Assembly (NCBI RefSeq): GCF_022539505.1 | Contig: NC_061508.1 | Coordinates: 349,321,484 to 349,385,483 of the forward strand | Source of the DNA: Lolium rigidum | Lineage: Eukaryota; Streptophyta; Magnoliopsida; Poales; Poaceae | Length of the DNA: 64,000 nucleotides | Reading direction: 5' to 3' | Notes under the pieces: model-generated | Told to the model about the DNA's origin: nothing | Database searches by the model: none | The model's input: the letters and a program-made list of their open reading frames with translations, nothing else | Part shown: piece after piece, positions 58,421 to 64,000 of the stretch | Layout of the letters: the number at the start of each line of letters is the position of its first letter | How positions within the stretch are numbered: the first letter of the stretch is position 1 | Translations under genes and position numbers: made by a program

Positions 58421-59214
58421 GAACATCATATCACCATCCGTCGCACAAGTTTTGTTTCATTAGTACTACCTCCATCCATAAAAAGATGTATCTACACATT
58501 TTTTTAGTGTATAGATGTATTCAAATTTAGATAAATCTTCGACAAGTATAATGCTTTGACCATTAACCGTTATGTTTCGCGGTCAAAAGAAATTGTCCAA
58601 AAAAGGAACCCGATTGATTCTAAAAAGCAAAAGAGAGCCCGACGCTCCTCTCCCAGGTCCCAAGTGTTCTTGCACATGTTGTCCTATTCTAACAGGAGTA
58701 GAAACATCAGAGAAATAGCATATCCTCAAAGGGACAACATCTGCAACGTCATTAGCGATCCCGTGGCCGAGGAGGGCAGTGGCCGCCCACATCGATCCTG
58801 GTCGTTGAGGCTAGAGTTCCAATCTAGCCATCGGGGAGAGCGGCGACATTAGACTAGACTGGGCTGCGGGGAGAAGAACTTGGGTTGTTATCTCACACCT
58901 GGAGATGGGGAAGGGGCTAGCTCGAATGACGAGCAAAGGGAGGTGGCGGCGGAGGTGGCAGCGGCGGATGGACCTGGATAACGGTGGCGGTGGTGCAGCA
59001 ACGAATGGTACTGGTTTTTTTGTTATGATTCTTTGTGTATTTGTGGTTTGCTCCCAGTTCTTTTCTTAGGAATAATTATAGCATAAATGTGTAGCATGAA
59101 AATTACAGAGAGAACTACACTTTCATGAGAATAATCCAAGATCTGCGAGCCCACCGAAGCAGAAATGGGGCCTGAGCGGGCTCGAACCTCCTCACCGGAG
59201 CAGAAGGTACCTCC
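58421..59214. other. Intergenic with a degenerate Stowaway-like end and an inverted repeat
   Basis: CTACCTCCATCCATAAAAAG at 58470 resembles one Stowaway end without a clear partner. 58845-58990 (GGGCTGCGGGGAGAAGAACT and onward) is the inverted match of 55495-55620. No gene is recognised. Confidence 0.4.
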
Positions 59215-59708
59215 GCCGCGGGGAAGCCACGTCTCCTTGCTCTCCGCAGGGCCCCGCGGCACCTCATTGGAGCACCACCGCCAAAGTCACGCGCCGCCAC
59301 CGCAGAAGACCACACACTGCTGCGCGAGGAAAAGTCACGCGTCGCCGCCAGGCCCCCACACATTAGTTTGACCAACTATATAAAATACTCTATTGATAGC
59401 TATAACATTAAATAAATATATTGTGAGAACATATCTTATTACGGGTTTACTGATATTGATTGTTTATTGAAGATCTTTACAATTTTGTATATACATTTCT
59501 TCAAACTTAGAAAACATTGACTATTTTAACTAAGTTAATACGCCACCTATTTTGGGATGGAGGTAAAAGCAACATCTAACAACCAAGTCGACCCCCTTCT
59601 GCACCCCCCTTGTGTCCCCCGTAAAATTTTCCTCACAACCATTTATGGAACATACTCTCTCGTTAGGGATTATAAGACCCGAGAGATTTTTGAAAATTTT
59701 AGGAATTA

Positions 59709-60821
59709 GACTAGTCACAATGGGAAGTATCATAGACTAGTATCATACATATGATACTAGTTTATGATATAACACCTACAATGCATATTATCATGAATTA
59801 GTATCATAGTTCCATCATATTTAATGTTTTTTAGAATCTCAATGCAAATATGTGTACATGATGTGTTTGCCACTAAAATTTCTAGTTTTACGTGCTATGA
59901 TACTCGTATCTACCTATGATACTACTCTCACCCCTCTCCTCATTAATTGATGTGCCACATAAGATTTTTGCCTACATGGCATGCATGAGGGCGCCCGCAA
60001 CGCAGATACGGTGGCACCGTATCTAATTTCATCCACGTCCTTTATATACAAAGCAGCACAATGGTTTGTATCTTATGGTGGGACCCAGCAATAAATGCAT
60101 CCGCATCGTATGCCCCTTCTTCCTCCGCTTCCTGGTGGTTTTCAATTTCTTCCTCTCAATCTCTCAGATGCAGACATCGTGCAAGTTCTTGATGGAATTT
60201 TTCCTCTCGTCCTCAGCTCCAATCTTGTGTCTCTCGGTTTTCTCACACAACCACACATGCACGTTCTCTTCCTCCGGCCCGTTCCCTGCTGCCCACCTTC
60301 AATCACCTCATGCAAATTTGTGGGGAAGCCGCTGGTTCGGTGGTGCTCCGAGTGCTCTTTTGCTGATGGGCATCGGCCATCAGCCTCAAGCCGGAGCGCT
60401 CCGGGCGCCGGGAATCGGCATGCGTGGCCATAGGGTCCGCCGTTTCTAGCATCTCGCATGCAAGATGATGGGATCCGGGCGCAAGGGAGCGCCGCGGTGG
60501 TTGATAGCCGTGCAGGTAGGTCGGCTTCAAGCACCGCGAAGACATAATGTGAGGGGAAGGAGTTGAGCACCGCGACGAGGCAGTGGGGGCAGGGGGAGTG
60601 CAGAAGCAAAACTATGGGAGGTGCACGACGAGCGGTGGGGTACTTTGCCTCGGGAGCGCGGACAAGAGCCGTATCGAAAATAAGATACGATCTCCTTCTC
60701 TCTCTTCTTAATTAGTCTTCCACGTAGGTAAAACGTCCGAGCTGGCAGTTTTAGATACAATACACGGTGGAGCGTTGGGACTGCCCTGATACTACCTATG
60801 ATACTTCTATTGTGGCTAGTC
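59709..60821. mobile_element. Tourist-like element nested in the Stowaway-like element
   Basis: The ends are GACTAGTCACAATGGGAAGT and the complement of GACTAGCCACAATAGAAGTA, flanked by TTA (59706-59708, 60822-60824). Many ATGATACTA words lie in the arms. It is interrupted at 59989. Confidence 0.8.
59989..60786. mobile_element. Innermost nested element
   Basis: The ends are GGGCGCCCGCAACGCAGATA and the complement of GGGCAGTCCCAACGCTCCAC, flanked by TGA on both sides (59986-59988, 60787-60789). About 800 bp; frames inside (for example 60066-60449) are not recognised. The superfamily is uncertain. Confidence 0.65.
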
Positions 60822-61011
60822 TTACAAGACCTATCTCATTTATTAGCCTTTCTCAGCCAATGCATGTCCACCTTTTTCTCTCTCTTTTTCCATGCATGCA
60901 AAATTATTGGTCCATGCAGTAATTAACGAGGGAAGTAATGGGCTTTCTTGGTCTTAGCAAATTGGCCTCGGGTCTTATAATCCTTATAACAGAGGGAGAT
61001 GACAACAAATA

Positions 61012-61081
61012 CTCCCTATGGTCCGAGTTAATGGACGCTAGCCTCTCGGTTCCGCGTCGATTAATAATGATCGGAGGGGAG
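61012..61081. mobile_element. Small Stowaway MITE, 70 bp, with empty site in copy A
   Basis: Starts CTCCCTATGGTCCGAGTTAA and ends GATCGGAGGGGAG, flanked by TA (61010-61011, 61082-61083). Copy A has a single TA at the same place (57942-57943). Confidence 0.85.
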
Positions 61082-61664
61082 TAGTAATAAAAATAATGCA
61101 CATGAAATACTACACCTCAACAGTTATATGCTACAGGTTTATAAGTACGCAACAAACATTTCATAAAATAATAGTATTAATTATTTTCTCAATGTAGAAT
61201 TACAATATGTAACAATGTACCGTGCATATTAACCAAAAGTATGTATAATGTGCATGTGATAACGTACCATGTATATTCATTCAAAGTACATATAATGTGC
61301 ATGAAATCATCCCAAGGTGGCTAAGCAACAAGATAGGCTTCGTCGATATTCTCAAAATGTCGCGAATCTTGTCTTTGGTAGGTAGTGCCCAATTGTGGCT
61401 ACATGCTTCGGCGAGCCTTGTCCCAACGCGCCCTTCCGACCTCCGATGTCTTGCCTACCCACATAACCTCATCCTGCCTCAAATCTTGGCACAGCGACCT
61501 CTTATTTGTTCTTCACCGACGGGTAATAAGAATTGCTCATCATTAATAAGGGTTGATAACTTAAGAGGGGAATGCTTGAATGTACTTTCCACATGAAATA
61601 GTACCTTCGCACATGAAATAATAACCACTCAGAAGGTGTCAGTGCAATTATTGGGCTATGTCCG

Positions 61665-63264
61665 TGATGCGCGTAAATGTACACGTCCGTTGGGACCCCA
61701 AGAGGAAGGTATGATGCGCACAGTGGCAAGTTTTCCCTCAGAAAGAAACCAAGGTTTAATCGAACCAGGAGGAGCCAAGAAGCACGTTGAAGGTTGATGG
61801 TCGCGAAATGTGATGCGGCGCAACACCAGGGATTCCGGCGCCAACGCGGAACCTGCACAACACAACCCAAGTACTTTGCCCCAACGAAACAAAGTGAGGT
61901 TGTCAATCTCACCGGCTTGTCTGTAACAAAGGATTAAACGTATCGAGTGGAAGATGTTTGCAAGAAAATAATAAAACACAAGTATTGCGTAAATTGTATG
62001 CTATGTAAAGAATAGGACCGGGATCCACAGCTCACTAGAGGTGTCTCTCCCATAAGATAAAAGCATGTTGGGTGAACAAATTACAGTCGGGCAATTGACA
62101 AATAGAGAAAGGCATAACAATGCATATACATGATATGATAAATATAGTGAGATTTAATCCGGGCATTACGACAAAGTACATAGACCGCCATCCAACCGCA
62201 TCTATGCCTAAAAAGTCCACCTTCAGAGTTATCGTCCGAACCCCTCCAAGTATTAAGTTGCAAAGCAACTGTACAATTGCATTAAGTATGGTGCGTAATG
62301 TAATCAACAACTACATCCTTAGACATAGCATCAATGTTTTATCCCTAGTGGCAACAAGACATACACAACCTTAGAACTTTCCGTCACCGTCCCAGTGTCA
62401 ATGGAGGCATGAACCCACTATCGAGCATAAATACTCCCTCTTGGAGTTAAGAGTAAAAACTTGGCCGCAGCCTCTACTAATAACGGAGAGCATGCAAGAT
62501 CATAAACAACACATGAACAATAGATTGATAATCACCATAATCATAGTACTCTCTATCCATCGGATCCCGACAAACACAACATATAGTATTACAGTATAGA
62601 TGATCTTGATCATGTTAGGCAGCTCACAAGATCCAACAATGAAGCACAACAAGGAGAAGACGACCATCTAGCTACTGCTATGGACCCATGGTCCAGGGGT
62701 GAACTACTCACTCATCACTCCGGAGGCGACCATGGCGGTGTAGAGTCCTCCGGGAGATGAATCCCCTCTCCGGCAGAGGTGCCGGAGGCGATCTCCCGAA
62801 TCCCCCGAGATGGGATTCCGCGGCGGCGGCGTCTCCGGAAGGTTTTCCGTATCGTGGCTCTCGGCATCGGGGTTTTCGCGACGGAAGCTTTAAGTAGGCG
62901 GAGGGTCAACGCGAGGGGCCACACGAGGGGCCCAGGGGTAGGGTCGGCGCGGCCAGGGCTTGGGCCGCGCCGGCCACCCCCCGGCCACCTCGTGGCCCCA
63001 CTTCGTTAGGTCTTCGGTCTTCTGGAAGCTTCGTGCAAAAATAGGACCCTGGGCGAAAGTTTCATCCAATTCCGAGAATATTTCTTTACTAGGATTTCGA
63101 AACCAAAAACAGCAGTAAAACAAAGAATCGGCTCTTCGCATCTTGTTAATAGGTTAGTTCCGTAAAATGCATAAATATGGCATATAATGTGCATAAAACA
63201 TGTAGGTATCATCAATAATGTAGCATGGAACATAAGAAATTATCGATACGTTGGAGACGTATCA
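61665..63264 (-). repeat. 3' LTR of a second LTR retrotransposon of the same family
   Basis: Reverse complement of the 34635 LTR family. It starts TGATACGTCTCCAACGTATC at 63264 and ends in TACGCGCATCA at 61665. The polypurine-like GGGGATGC lies at 63265 outward, so this is the 3' LTR of a minus-strand element whose body leaves the window. The five bases next to its end (61660-61664, GTCCG) would be the target duplication. Confidence 0.9.
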
Positions 63265-64000
63265 GCATCCCCAAGCTTAGTTCTGCTTCGTCCCGAGCGT
63301 GTAAAACGATAACAAAGATAATTTCGAAGTGACATGCCATCATAATCTTGATCATACTATTTGTAAACATATGTAATGAATGCAGCGATCAAAGCAAAGG
63401 TAATGACATGAGTAAACAAGTGAATCATATGACAAAGACTTTTCATGAATAGTACTTCAAGACAAGCATCAATAAGTCTTGCATAAGAGTTAACTCATAA
63501 AGCAATAAATCAAAGTAAAGGTGTTGAAGCAACACAAAGGAAGAATAAGTTTCAGCGGTTGCTTTCAACTTATAACATGTATATCTCATGGATATTGTCA
63601 ACATAAAGTAATATAACAAGTGCAATATGCAAGTATGTAGGAATCAATGCACAGCTCACACAAGTGTTTGCTTCTTAAGGTGGAAGGAGATAGGTAAACT
63701 GACTCAACGATAAAAGTAAAAGAATGGTCCTTCAAAGAGGAAAGCATCGATTGCTATATTTGTGCTAGAGCTTTTATTTTGAAAACATGAAACAATTTTG
63801 TCAACTGGTAGTAATAAAGCATATGAGTTATGAAAATTATATCTTACAAGTTGCAAGCCTCATGCATAGTATACTAATAGTGCCCGCACCTCGTCCTACT
63901 TAACTTGGACTACCGGATCTTTGCATGCCATGTTTCAACCAAGTGTCACAAAGGGGTACCTCCATGCCGCTCGTACAAAGGTCTAAGGAGAATGCTCGCA
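63265..64000 (-). mobile_element. Interior of the minus-strand LTR retrotransposon, cut by the window end
   Basis: Reverse complement of 39000-39696, non-coding, beginning with the CTAAGCTTGGGGATGC motif next to the LTR. No gene. Confidence 0.88.

Larger units (their letters stand above)
59655..60998. mobile_element. Stowaway-like element, outer shell of a triple nest
   Basis: The left end is CTCTCTCGTTAGGGATTATA then AGACCCGAG, after TA 59653-59654. The right end is the complement of CTCCCTCTGTTATAAGGATT. Its own sequence is only about 54 bp on the left and 175 bp on the right. The TA at the right flank is missing. Confidence 0.7.
59215..61600 (+). repeat. Direct duplication, copy B, expanded by nested MITEs
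   Basis: Same order of non-coding segments as 57100-58420. It is interrupted at 59655-60998 by a Stowaway-like element that itself holds two nested elements, and at 61012-61081 by a small Stowaway MITE. Confidence 0.8.

Overview
This is nuclear DNA of a grass, most likely Triticeae (wheat, barley, rye or Aegilops). The evidence is intron-containing plant genes, long stretches of nested transposons, Stowaway and Tourist MITEs, and transposon families (PIF/Harbinger with GAGCATCTCCAG ends, CACTA with CACTAGTGG ends, a non-autonomous LTR element) of the kind that fill Triticeae genomes. There is no bacterial-type operon, phage or CRISPR array.

Host genes. Three kinds were recognised. (1) A complete three-exon gene for cytosolic ribosomal protein uL6/RPL9 (4221-5848, +), with promoter motifs typical of plant ribosomal protein genes. 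(2) A complete ten-exon gene for a plant formamidopyrimidine-DNA glycosylase, FPG1 (6600-10114, -), tail-to-tail with RPL9. (3) A tandem family of F-box/FBD genes. Copy 1 (10513-12870, +) lies head-to-head with FPG1 and is broken by a MITE in exon 1. Copy 2 (43247-46440, +) appears intact, with a Harbinger element in its last intron and a duplicated terminal exon. Copy 3 (53477-54394, +) is truncated. A further piece (48622-50158) is the 3' flank of a lost fourth copy.

Transposons. The F-box copies are far apart because of insertions: a 7.2-kb LINE (14126-21366), a 10.8-kb CACTA element (21669-32479), a Harbinger element (34029-41869) split by a 6.65-kb LTR retrotransposon (34635-41287), a Mutator-like element (42007-43108) just upstream of F-box copy 2, and a Harbinger element with a decayed transposase (50162-52264). 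A Harbinger element carrying only the Myb-like partner gene is at 641-3114. The right arm (55-61.6 kb) holds a diverged direct duplication in which several MITE insertions can be read against empty sites. The window ends in a second copy of the LTR family on the minus strand (61665 onward).

The most interesting element is the CACTA transposon. It carries a TnpD-type transposase gene, a second plus-strand gene combining a plant-transposase region with an Ulp1-like cysteine protease, and a small antisense gene between them. That antisense gene sits beside a 14-bp GGCGGGAA array, and its N-terminal motif also occurs in the protein of the Harbinger element at 44889. The subterminal hairpins of the CACTA element recur as an internal cluster in front of its second gene. 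All boundaries were read by eye; no alignment or expression data were available.
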